From: Cyanobacterium sp. uoEpiScrs1
Lineage (GTDB): Bacteria > Cyanobacteriota > Cyanobacteriia > Cyanobacteriales > Microcystaceae
Length of the DNA stretch: 64,000 bases
NCBI RefSeq assembly: GCF_947331815.1
Contig: NZ_OX373462.1
Location: 1,351,376 to 1,415,375, forward strand
Direction: 5' to 3'
Shown here: in pieces, positions 8,886 to 17,590 of the stretch
Numbering within the stretch: the first letter of the stretch is position 1
Layout: the number at the start of each line of letters is the position of its first letter
The notes under the pieces: generated by a model
The model's database searches: none
Told to the model about the DNA's origin: nothing
The model's input: the letters and a program-made list of their open reading frames with translations, nothing else
Program-made: the position numbers and the translations under genes

Positions 8886-9311
8886 CTAATCCTGTGAGTG
8901 GGCAACTTTTATGAAAGATAACCCAGAACGACGATAGGCAAGTAGTTGTTCTTCTAACGCAGCGATTCGATTATATGCCGCCGTTAGTTGAGCTGTTAGT
9001 CGGCGGACTTGAAGATCCCTTGATAGAATGATCTCCCCCTCAGGGGAGATTGCACTCTGATTTTCACGGTCATCCGAAAGAATATCTTTGTGTTTTACCC
9101 CTAACTTCAAGAGTTTATCCGTGGTCAAAGGTTCAGTATTACGATTTGGGATAAGAGGAGAAACACAATCGAAAGACTTTTGATTGGTATTGGCAGAAAT
9201 TTTTGACGGTTTTGCTAAGGTGGGGATCTGTTGACTAACCTGTTCCAGCATTTGATGAAGTCGATTGAATTTGTCATTAAGTTCATTAATTTGTTGCTGT
9301 AGTCCATCCAT
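8886..9311 (-). CDS. Coiled-coil protein of unknown function
   Basis: A small soluble protein (141 aa from the ATG at 9311; 145 aa if the ATG at 9323 is used). A GGGAA upstream slightly favours the downstream start. Two predicted coiled-coil stretches flank a polar linker: the N-terminus (LQQQINELNDKFNRLHQML) and the C-terminus (LTAQLTAAYNRIAALEEQLL). No enzymatic motif or membrane segment is visible and I do not recognise a named family. It converges with exbD and is divergent from the binding-protein gene. Confidence 0.6.
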   Translation of the reverse strand: MDGLQQQINELNDKFNRLHQMLEQVSQQIPTLAKPSKISANTNQKSFDCVSPLIPNRNTEPLTTDKLLKLGVKHKDILSDDRENQSAISPEGEIILSRDLQVRRLTAQLTAAYNRIAALEEQLLAYRRSGLSFIKVAHSQD

Positions 9312-9505
9312 AATAGTTCCCATAACTAATTACTTAAATTTACATGTCTTAATCCTAGAAGTTACTAAGAAAAATCTTTACATACTCCCGATTAATTTAA
9401 CGATTCATTAACTATTCTTCGTTTAATTTAAGAGACAAAATTATAGCTTATTCTCCATAGCTTTTTACAAGTTACTCAACAGTAATCATTGATACAACGT
9501 AAATT

Positions 9506-10678
9506 ATGCCTAGTCGTCGTTCTTTTTTAATCAGCGCGGGTACCCTGGCACTAACACAATTATTATCAGGATGCGGCAATTACTCTACTGCATTAAGAGT
9601 CTTATTTTTACAGGGATCAATTCCTCCCCAATTATTGAAAGCTTTTCATCAACAACTTTCTAAAGATCAGTCTCTTTCTTTCAAATCGACAGCTCAATTA
9701 AAAGAGCTATGGCAACAATTACAAAGTTGGCAAAGGAAAAATCAAGTTTCTCCAGGTTTTAAAGATTGGTTCAGTCAACTCCCCATAGTCAATAACACTT
9801 CCTCTAAGAGGAGCGATTTAGTCACTTTAGGGGATGCTTGGTTAGGAGAAGCTATTCAAAATGAGTTAATTCAACCTTTAACTCTAACCGAGACAGTAAA
9901 CTGGCAAAAACTTAGTCCTCGTTGGCAAGCTCTTGTTAAACGAAATAAAGCTGGAAACTTGGATTTGCAAGGACAAGTTTGGGGTGCACCTTACCGTTGG
10001 GGAACTACACTAATTGCCTATCATAGTGATCAATTTGATACATTAGGATGGACTCCGACTAATTGGGAAGATTTATGGCGAGAGGAATTGCGCCATCGCA
10101 TTGCAGTTGTCGATCAACCAAGGGAAATCATTGGTCTAACTTTGAAAAAACTTGGTTATTCTTATAACAGTCCGAATTTATCTCAGATTCCTAACTTATC
10201 TTCACAACTTCAAGCTCTCAATCAACAAGTAAAATATTATAGTTCTCGATACTATTTACAACCTTTGATTATTGGGGATGTTTGGCTAAGTGTAGGGTGG
10301 TCTAGTGATATTCTGCCTTTAATGGCTAAAAACCGAAAAATTAAAGCGATTATTCCCCAGGAAGGAACCTCTCTTTGGACAGATATCTGGGTACAACCAA
10401 AAGTTAAAGAAAACGATATTGGTCCATCGACATTAACGAAACAATGGATTGATTTTTGCTGGGAAGAGTCATCGGTTAATCAAATTTCTTTATTAACTGG
10501 TGGCGCTTCACCAATGATTTACAAAACTCCGACAATATCCACAAAAATACAAACAAATCCCTTACTATTTATTGATGAGCATATCATGAATAATTGTGAT
10601 TTTATTGAACCCCTATCTAATGAAGACAAGCAAGAATATGAAAAAATTTGGAAAGAAATGAGAGAGGTTAAAATTTAA
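9506..10678 (+). CDS. Extracellular solute-binding lipoprotein (PotD-like)
   Basis: A 390-aa periplasmic binding protein. The N-terminus has a twin-arginine-like SRRSF followed by a hydrophobic stretch and the lipobox LLSGC (Cys near 23), so the mature protein should be lipid-anchored. Motifs such as WGAPYRWGTTLIAYHSD and GWTPTNWEDLW resemble family 1 and spermidine/putrescine binding proteins (PotD type). No permease or ATPase genes are adjacent, so the ligand is unknown and the partner transporter may be elsewhere or lost. yidD follows after 30 bp and may be cotranscribed. Confidence 0.75.
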   Translation: MPSRRSFLISAGTLALTQLLSGCGNYSTALRVLFLQGSIPPQLLKAFHQQLSKDQSLSFKSTAQLKELWQQLQSWQRKNQVSPGFKDWFSQLPIVNNTSSKRSDLVTLGDAWLGEAIQNELIQPLTLTETVNWQKLSPRWQALVKRNKAGNLDLQGQVWGAPYRWGTTLIAYHSDQFDTLGWTPTNWEDLWREELRHRIAVVDQPREIIGLTLKKLGYSYNSPNLSQIPNLSSQLQALNQQVKYYSSRYYLQPLIIGDVWLSVGWSSDILPLMAKNRKIKAIIPQEGTSLWTDIWVQPKVKENDIGPSTLTKQWIDFCWEESSVNQISLLTGGASPMIYKTPTISTKIQTNPLLFIDEHIMNNCDFIEPLSNEDKQEYEKIWKEMREVKI

Positions 10679-10708
10679 AAATAGTAAATAATTTAGGAAA
10701 AAATTGAG

Positions 10709-10945
10709 ATGAAAAGTATTTTGCGTTTACTTATTCAAGGATATAGACGTTATATTTCTCCTTTATTTCCCCCTAGTTGTCGTTTTCAGCCTACTTGTTC
10801 CCAATACAGTTTAGAGGCTATTGATAAATTTGGTGTTATCAAAGGGATTTGGTTGACAATGAAAAGAATTTTACGCTGTCATCCTTTGCACCCAGGGGGT
10901 TATGATCCTATTCCCCCACTAGAAAAAAATTTAAATAGAAAGTAA
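10709..10945 (+). CDS. yidD: YidD membrane protein insertion efficiency factor
   Basis: A 78-aa YidD protein. The family signature is complete: [19 protein letters not shown], then [12 protein letters not shown], and the C-terminal [11 protein letters not shown]. An amphipathic N-terminal helix places it on the inner membrane, where YidD aids YidC/Sec insertion. The usual neighbours rnpA and yidC are not here. Length and all three conserved Cys residues are normal. Confidence 0.95.
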   Translation: MKSILRLLIQGYRRYISPLFPPSCRFQPTCSQYSLEAIDKFGVIKGIWLTMKRILRCHPLHPGGYDPIPPLEKNLNRK

Positions 10946-11043
10946 TTATTGATTCTTGAGGAAAAAATCTGCCTAATTTTTAGAAAAGAAAAGACAGATT
11001 CGATGAACTTTATAATAGATATTGTTTGTTTTAAGAAATTTAC

Positions 11044-11490
11044 TTATGCGTGATGACGAGAATAATCATCTTGGAAACGAATAATATCATCTTCTCCTAA
11101 ATATTCTCCATTTTGGACTTCAATAAGAATTAATTTAATAACTCCTGGGTTTTCTAAACGGTGAGCTGTACATTGAGGAACATAGGTGGATTGATTAGCT
11201 ACTAAGATTTCTTCTTCATCTCCACAAACAACTCTAGCCGTTCCTGAAACAATAATCCAATGCTCGCTACGATGGTGATGCATTTGCAAGCTTAAACGGT
11301 GTCCAGGATTAACTTCAATCCGTTTAATTTTATATCCTGGTCCTTCTTCTAGGGTAGTAAATGATCCCCAAGGTCTCATTTCAGTGGCACATACACCATT
11401 GTTAGAAACAGAAAAAGGGATAGACACAAGACCATTATTCTTATTGGCAGTTTCTTTTTTATTGGTAGTAACTTGTTTTGTTTGAACCAT
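11044..11490 (-). CDS. Cupin domain, mannose-6-phosphate isomerase type II
   Basis: A 148-aa protein corresponding to the stand-alone C-terminal cupin of bifunctional ManC/AlgA enzymes, expected to interconvert fructose-6-phosphate and mannose-6-phosphate. Motifs: RPWGSFTTLEEGPGYKIKRI (about 40-59), HRLSLQMHHHRSEHWIIVSG with the metal-binding His cluster and Glu, and the late IPQ/VPQ...HRLENPG region. The ATG at 11490 follows AGGA. Together with the nucleotidyltransferase at 24 kb this could supply GDP-mannose, though the two genes are not linked. It converges with yidD. Confidence 0.85.
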   Translation of the reverse strand: MVQTKQVTTNKKETANKNNGLVSIPFSVSNNGVCATEMRPWGSFTTLEEGPGYKIKRIEVNPGHRLSLQMHHHRSEHWIIVSGTARVVCGDEEEILVANQSTYVPQCTAHRLENPGVIKLILIEVQNGEYLGEDDIIRFQDDYSRHHA

Positions 11491-12703
11491 ATTATTTATT
11501 CCTCGAATGGCAAGACATTAAAAACTTAATTTGTGTCATGATATTTGTTGAATACCGTAACATAAATTATTTAAAATAGCAGTGAGCTTATTCTAAATAA
11601 TAAATAAAATACTATATTTAATTACCTAAAAATTTGTATAAATTTTCTATAAACTGGTTATTTTGTACTGTTTGAACAAGAAAAAACTAAAATTATATTT
11701 TTAAAATCAAAGATTATTATTTAATATAACAATGTTAATTGTATATATTTTTTGATGTACAGAAAAATACACTTTTTATTCTGCTTTATTTTATGGAATA
11801 AAAATTTTGAGCTACAAACAAATACTCTGTTAATATATTTTATATAAAATAGCATTAGACAATACTTATAGAAGTAAGCATTAATTAATACCTACAATAT
11901 ATTGTTTTTATATTTTGTGATAAAGTTATAAGAACTATTAGCTTTTTTTTAAAAAAAGTAATACTAGTTTTTGCTTTTATTACTAATACTATACAAGAAT
12001 TAATCTGCATCAAAACAATTAATTAGTTTTAATAAATATTAAACTTAGCATCTATTTTTAAGGAGATATTTAAGATACTTATTTTGTTATTTTGAGGTAA
12101 TAGTAGCTTTATAGCTTTATTTCTATTTACCATTATCTAAGATAACTTTGTTAAAATATTTAGATCAAATTAGTAGACAAATAAAACTAAAAAATATATT
12201 CATCAAATGATAAAGTATAAGTATATGAATACAGCAAAAAGTATACAAAACAAGACAATAATTATACTACTTATTAAAGATGTATTTAAAAAAATTAATA
12301 TGTTTTAGCTAGATCAGCTTAACAAAGTATTATTTAAGATAGTTGCTGTACAAAATAGCAATTCAATCAATATATATCTTCCCCAAAATGATTGTATTTT
12401 AATAAAAATATATATAAAGTATTTCCTAAGAAATTTTGTTTATAGATCACTACTGAATAGTAAAAGCTTAAGTTTGATTTTTCTTATTTAATTAGGATAC
12501 TTTTAAGAAAGTTTTACTCAAATAATATTATTCTAAATTTACTATATCGAGATGTACTGACTAGCATATTTTTCTATAATTATAGTTTGTAGTAAACAAA
12601 CTATAATTATAGAATTTTAAATAACAAATTCAGATTAAATATATTAGTTAAAAGTAAATACTTAGAGAAAGGCTACTAAATCATAAATAGATATTAATTA
12701 TCA
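11491..12703. other. 1.2-kb AT-rich gap
   Basis: No coding frame or RNA gene is recognisable. The sequence is extremely AT-rich with many stops in all frames. The only clear structure is the 19-bp stem at 12572-12614, about 90 bp beyond the 3' end of the CruA-like gene. Confidence 0.55.
12572..12614. repeat. 19-bp perfect inverted repeat
   Basis: The arm at 12572-12590 (TTCTATAATTATAGTTTGT) is perfectly complementary to 12596-12614, with a 5-nt loop. It may terminate the minus-strand CruA-like transcript, but there is no U-tract on that side. It resembles other long AT-rich stem-loops in gaps of this window. Confidence 0.6.
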
Positions 12704-14611
12704 CTATTTACTTTTTAAGCATAAATTTGTCAAAGCATCTAAAGTGAAATCAAGATAAGATATTAGCCACCGTAATATATCTTTAGTTCCCGTCATTTTC
12801 CAAATCCAATATAATAATTTAGGATTCTTTTTAGCAGCTTTTAATGCTAATTGACTAAACATTATCCAAGTAGTTTTATTTTTAATAAAAGTATCTGCTA
12901 CCTCTGCAGGAGAATCAGCTAGAATTCCGAAAAAGGTATTTAATATTTCATTAATTCTTTGGGGAGGTAAAATTTTTCCGGTGGGAACCATCATTCCTTT
13001 AGAAAATAACCATGTCACTGCTACATTACTTTGATAGGTACTAATTTTATTTAAATCTTTTGCTGTTAAACAATTATTTTGTAACGCTACATCTAAAGAA
13101 CTAGTCAAATCACCTAAATTATGGACTAAAGATCCAAAACCTGTAAAAATAAGGGGCGATTGTAAAGAAGCAGCATCTCCGATAGATAAAAGTCGATCAA
13201 AAGCTACTTTACGATCACGTTTTCCAATAGAAAAATGACCTGGAATATAACCAAAAGTTGGTTTTTTCCAAACTAACGTCTCTAAATCGCAGCGACGATA
13301 CTCCGGTAGAATATTAAAAAAATCTTCATACATATCTAATAAAGATCCAGGATTTTTAGGGTGTACTTTATGATAATGAAACAAATAAATTGTGAGCTCA
13401 TCTCCTTCTCCTGGAAATAATTCCCAAATCAATTGTCGTCCACGGGAAATATCTCCATAAGAATTTAAAACATCTCCATATTTCGAATCCCAAACTATAG
13501 GAGATAATCCTTCAATAATTGCACCAACTGTTGGACAAACACTATTGAAAGTTCGCTTTCCATTCATTTGCCAAGCAATAGGAGAGGATGTTCCCATAGC
13601 ATCAATTAATAATTTTCCCCTTACCTGTTGAGAAGTTCTATGATCTAAGTTAATTAAATGTACGGTTACTCCGTAAGGGTCAATATCAGCACGAATAAAT
13701 TCTGTTTTATCAAGAATTTCTCCCCCTAATTCTAGTAACTTTTTTTTACACAAATTTAAAAATTTAGTAGTGTCGATAGCAATATTTAAAACTGTAGGTG
13801 TTTGCAAAACTTTTGCTTTAAGGTGAGGAAGATTGTTACCATCAAAAAATTTATTAAATCCATTAATATATTCCCTATATATAACACTTTCAAATTCTTC
13901 TGTAGTAAATAATCCTAAATCAATTAAAGTTTGAAACTCGGAACGGGAAATATTCCATTCTCGGTTCATACGTCCAAAAATTAATCGTTCTACGACTAAT
14001 ACTTTGTAGCCTAATTGTGCCATCCTCACTGCATGAATTGTACCTAAAGCACCACCAACATAAACTAGGTCGTAAACCATCACAGTTTTTTCAAAAGAGT
14101 GCTGACGGCTAAATATAACTTGTCTGGGTTTTCGGGAGTTTTCTACCCCTTCACGCCAGCATTTTTCCCACCAATACACCCGTTGTAAATCTGTTTCTCC
14201 TTGGGGCATTTTTCGGAAAAAATGAACAGTTTTGGGATAAGCATCTTTTAAGCCCTCAAATATTGAAATTTTTGATAAATCAAAATTACAAATTTGAGGA
14301 TATTGGAGAGGAAACGCCTGTTGAATTTCTTTGGTTAATTGATGGCAAACATTTCTTTCTGATGGAAATGGCTTTTTTCCCCAACGGAATATTTTAAGGT
14401 AAGTTGTTCGTTGAACTGACCAAAGAAAGATTGATAACTCTGTCTCGGACGTGAGAGGTCCAGTTGATAAAGAGTTAGCAATTACTTGTAACCGAACACC
14501 TTGAGAAGTAATTACCTTGCGTCCTACCTGCGGGGTCCATTTGTTTTGTAACCAGCTAGAAACAATATTCGTATGAGGCGTTGGAATTTCTAAATAAAGG
14601 ATTTCTTGCAT
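12704..14611 (-). CDS. cruA: CruA/CruP-type lycopene cyclase family flavoprotein
   Basis: A 635-aa FAD-dependent oxidoreductase. After an N-terminal extension of about 175 residues comes a dinucleotide fold (VYDLVYVGGALGT, then VLVVER) and the diagnostic block GRMNREWNISR, which in the CruA/CruP family follows the first beta-alpha-beta unit. CruA cyclises lycopene to gamma- or beta-carotene; CruP is a paralogue tied to oxygen stress. The long N-terminal extension and overall length favour CruA, but the two cannot be separated by eye. GDAASLQSP near residue 490 is the second FAD-contact motif. The gene is monocistronic and divergent from a small conserved ORF. Confidence 0.65.
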   Translation of the reverse strand: MQEILYLEIPTPHTNIVSSWLQNKWTPQVGRKVITSQGVRLQVIANSLSTGPLTSETELSIFLWSVQRTTYLKIFRWGKKPFPSERNVCHQLTKEIQQAFPLQYPQICNFDLSKISIFEGLKDAYPKTVHFFRKMPQGETDLQRVYWWEKCWREGVENSRKPRQVIFSRQHSFEKTVMVYDLVYVGGALGTIHAVRMAQLGYKVLVVERLIFGRMNREWNISRSEFQTLIDLGLFTTEEFESVIYREYINGFNKFFDGNNLPHLKAKVLQTPTVLNIAIDTTKFLNLCKKKLLELGGEILDKTEFIRADIDPYGVTVHLINLDHRTSQQVRGKLLIDAMGTSSPIAWQMNGKRTFNSVCPTVGAIIEGLSPIVWDSKYGDVLNSYGDISRGRQLIWELFPGEGDELTIYLFHYHKVHPKNPGSLLDMYEDFFNILPEYRRCDLETLVWKKPTFGYIPGHFSIGKRDRKVAFDRLLSIGDAASLQSPLIFTGFGSLVHNLGDLTSSLDVALQNNCLTAKDLNKISTYQSNVAVTWLFSKGMMVPTGKILPPQRINEILNTFFGILADSPAEVADTFIKNKTTWIMFSQLALKAAKKNPKLLYWIWKMTGTKDILRWLISYLDFTLDALTNLCLKSK

Positions 14612-14671
14612 CTAAAAATTATTAAAGAAAAACAAAAAAATATAGAATTGACTTATGTCCCACTGTAGGGT

Positions 14672-14698
14672 GACAGATACGACAGATACGACAGATAC
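14672..14698. repeat. Three tandem copies of a 9-bp unit
   Basis: GACAGATAC is repeated three times without interruption between the divergent CruA-like gene and the 77-aa ORF. It lies 61 bp from the former start and 67 bp from the latter, so it could bind a regulator or simply be replication slippage. No further copies were noticed. Confidence 0.7.
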
Positions 14699-14764
14699 TT
14701 TGATAGAACTTTACAATTATTTCATATAATCGTCTACATTATCTAATGCCATGGTTGAGTTATT

Positions 14765-14998
14765 ATGAACTATCCTATTCCTGCCAGTCCTGAAGAAATT
14801 TTTGCCCTCCGTAGCCAACCTGTTGACGAAGAAATGATTGCCGTAGTGATCGCTGGTGTTGTAAAACTTGCCCGTTCTCAAGGACAATCGTTAGATGAGT
14901 TGACCGCCGAAGTTTTACAAGACGATCCTATACTCGATATCGTTCAACGTCGTTGCCTGAGTGAGCTTGTAGAGCAAGCATGGCAAACGTTGTCTTGA
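14765..14998 (+). CDS. Conserved small protein, unknown function
   Basis: A 77-aa acidic, mainly helical protein with no membrane segment and no Cys pair. The composition and the clean ATG just upstream of cobA-hemD (25-bp gap) suggest a real gene cotranscribed with it. A helical stretch runs about 20-38 (EEMIAVVIAGVVKLARSQGQ) and a second near the C-terminus. I do not recognise a characterised family; similar small ORFs occur in cyanobacteria as hypothetical proteins. Confidence 0.65.
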   Translation: MNYPIPASPEEIFALRSQPVDEEMIAVVIAGVVKLARSQGQSLDELTAEVLQDDPILDIVQRRCLSELVEQAWQTLS

Positions 14999-15022
14999 AA
15001 TAAATCGAAGGCATGAGAACAG

Positions 15023-16552
15023 ATGAATGACCGTCTAGGAAAAGTGTATTTAGTAGGGGCTGGAATTGGTTCTGTTGCTCATTTAACCATTAGAGGACAA
15101 CAGCTACTGAGTAACGCCGAGATCCTGATTTATGATGATCTGGTTGATCCTCAACTCCTTGATTTAGCCCCAGAAAATTGCCTGAAGCTAAATGTAGGTA
15201 AGCGGGGAGGCTTTCCTAGTACTAGTCAAAATACTATTAATCAACTTTTAGTCACTTTTTGTCGTCAAGGGAAACAAGTAGTTAGGTTACAAAGTGGAGA
15301 TCCCTCAATTTTTGGTCGAGTTAACTCTGAAATTAAAGTACTAATCCAAGCAAATTGTAACTACGAATTAGTCCCAGGAATTTCTTCGGCTTTGGCTGCT
15401 CCTTTCTTAGCCGGAATTCCTTTGACAGATAAACAGTTAGGTTGCTGTTTCACCGTGTTGACAGGTCATAAACCAGATTTGCTTAACTGGAAAGTCTTAG
15501 CCGAACTAGACACATTAGTTATTTTAATGGGGGGAAAGACATTACCCCAAATTGTCTATAAATTACAAAGAAATGGACGATCACCTTCAGAACCTGTTGC
15601 CATCGTTCATAAAGGAGGTAGTCCTCAACAAGAGGTTTGGATCTCGACATTAGGAAACATAGTGGACCAAGTAAGAGGAGTCTCTTTATCTCCTTCGGTT
15701 ATTGTCATTGGTAAAGTAGTTAGCTTAAGAAATATGGCCTTTTTCTACAGCCCTCTTGTAGGACAAACAATTTTGGTTACTCGTGCCGCAGAGCAGTCAA
15801 ATCAGTTTAGTCTAATGTTACAACAACAGGGAGCGAGAGTAATTGAAATGCCAGCTTTAGAAATTATCTCCCCGTCAAGCTGGAACGGTTTAGACGATGC
15901 TATAGATAAATTATCTAGCTTTGATTGGTTGATTTTTACTTCAGCAAATGGGGTCAAATTCTTTTTTCAACGATTGAAAACTCTAGGTAAAGATGTTCGA
16001 GCATTAGCGGGAATTAAACTAGCAACAGTAGGAGAAAAAACAGACTGTATACTAAAAAAACATGGGCTAAAATCAGATTTTATTCCCCCTGATTTTGTGG
16101 CTGATTCTTTAGTAGAAAACTTCCCAGAGTGTTTAAGTAATAAGAAGATTTTATTACCTCGTGTTGAAGTAGGGGGTCGAGATATTTTAACAAAAAAATT
16201 GAAACAACAGGGGGCACAAGTTTTAGAAATAGCTGCTTATCAGTCAAGATCTCCTAATCAGATTAATTCTAAAGCCTGGAAAGCTTTACAACAAGGAAAA
16301 GTGAATATTATTACCTTTACTAGTTCCAAAATTGTTCGTAATTTTTATTATTTGATATATCAGCAGTTAGGGAAGCAAGCGCCTTATGAAATATCTTCTA
16401 TTTTGTCTAAAATAATTATTGCATCTATCGGTCCTCAAACTTCTAAAACTTGTTGTGAACTCCTAGGAAGAATCGATCTTGAAGCACAAAAATATACTTT
16501 AAAAGGATTAACAGAAGCGCTGGTAGAAAGAATAGGTAATGGGCAAGACTAA
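15023..16552 (+). CDS. cobA-hemD: CobA-HemD fusion: uroporphyrinogen-III methyltransferase/synthase
   Basis: A 509-aa bifunctional tetrapyrrole enzyme. Residues 1 to about 240 are an SAM-dependent uroporphyrinogen-III C-methyltransferase (VYLVGAGIGSVAHLTIRG, YDDLVDPQLL, VVRLQSGDPSIFGR, ELVPGISSALAAP, VILMGG), which commits uroporphyrinogen III to siroheme/cobalamin. Residues about 250-505 are uroporphyrinogen-III synthase (ILVTRAAEQSNQF, DWLIFTSANGVKFFF, IITFTSSKIVRNF, IASIGPQTS), which closes the macrocycle. The first SAM loop has GIGS where many CobA proteins have GPGD. Such fusions are known in cyanobacteria and other bacteria. It is probably cotranscribed with the preceding 77-aa ORF. Confidence 0.92.
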   Translation: MNDRLGKVYLVGAGIGSVAHLTIRGQQLLSNAEILIYDDLVDPQLLDLAPENCLKLNVGKRGGFPSTSQNTINQLLVTFCRQGKQVVRLQSGDPSIFGRVNSEIKVLIQANCNYELVPGISSALAAPFLAGIPLTDKQLGCCFTVLTGHKPDLLNWKVLAELDTLVILMGGKTLPQIVYKLQRNGRSPSEPVAIVHKGGSPQQEVWISTLGNIVDQVRGVSLSPSVIVIGKVVSLRNMAFFYSPLVGQTILVTRAAEQSNQFSLMLQQQGARVIEMPALEIISPSSWNGLDDAIDKLSSFDWLIFTSANGVKFFFQRLKTLGKDVRALAGIKLATVGEKTDCILKKHGLKSDFIPPDFVADSLVENFPECLSNKKILLPRVEVGGRDILTKKLKQQGAQVLEIAAYQSRSPNQINSKAWKALQQGKVNIITFTSSKIVRNFYYLIYQQLGKQAPYEISSILSKIIIASIGPQTSKTCCELLGRIDLEAQKYTLKGLTEALVERIGNGQD

Positions 16553-17590
16553 ACAATTTAATTAAACTTAAATAGTTTCAAATATTTTTAATTTGCTATG
16601 TTTATTTAGCAACTATAAATAACTTATACTTAGATATTTATTGAGCTAGTAGTTAGGTTGATTGATATATGCATTAGTACACTGCATCAATATAAAATAT
16701 TTAATACACATTTCTAGTTATTTTATCATAATTATTAATATTAAAAATATTAACTTAGTTTTCTATTAGTTTTTGATCTCCTAGTAATATTTTTGTGATT
16801 TTAAATTTATCCAAATGAATTATATATACAATTGTTTTATTTAAGTTATTCTTGTTATTAGTGTTTCTCTAAAACAGTCAATGGCTAATTAGTTTATTAC
16901 ATTTATAACTTGGCTTACAAACAAGTAAAAAGTAAAAATTGCTATCTATAAACCTACTTGATAAGATTATTGTTGTCTACATTTATATTCAGTAAGAGTG
17001 AATATGAAATATACTTAAGTCGTCTTTAAACTAAGTTTTATAAAAAAAATATATTTATCTGCTGCCAGAATTTAGATAATTTTGTGAAGTTTAAAAACAA
17101 TTAAATTGTTAAAATATATACAAGTTTAAATATGATTAAAATATGCAACTATTATATCCAATTTTTAAGGCAAAAACTGCTAAAATAGATTAGCAATTTA
17201 AAATTAGAATGCTTTTGAATTACTAACAACTTAAGCATTAGAAAGCTAACAGCTTTTATTATGGATCTAAATAAAAACTTTCGTCGTAGTAGAATCAATA
17301 AAACCAACTAATATTATTTCTCTCATATAAGTCAGTAACAAATAGCCTAGCAATATTATTACCCAGAGATAAACTTTAGAAAGATATTGTAGTTAACAAA
17401 ACCAGAAAATACTTTCTTATAATTTAGTTAGTCTAATTTTCGATAGAAGTGCACAAACTAAAAACGTGTGAGATCGAGATGAGATTTTATGTCCATACCA
17501 CCGTATTTCAATAAAGCTGTAAAGCTAGTTCTAGTATAGAGTTACTGCTTTATATTTGTTCCATAAACTCTTCTCAAACTCACATTGATT
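16553..17590. other. 1.0-kb AT-rich gap between convergent genes
   Basis: No supported gene lies between cobA-hemD and gcvP. All six frames are broken at short intervals. No strong hairpin was seen. It may contain fully decayed gene sequence, but nothing is recognisable. Confidence 0.5.
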
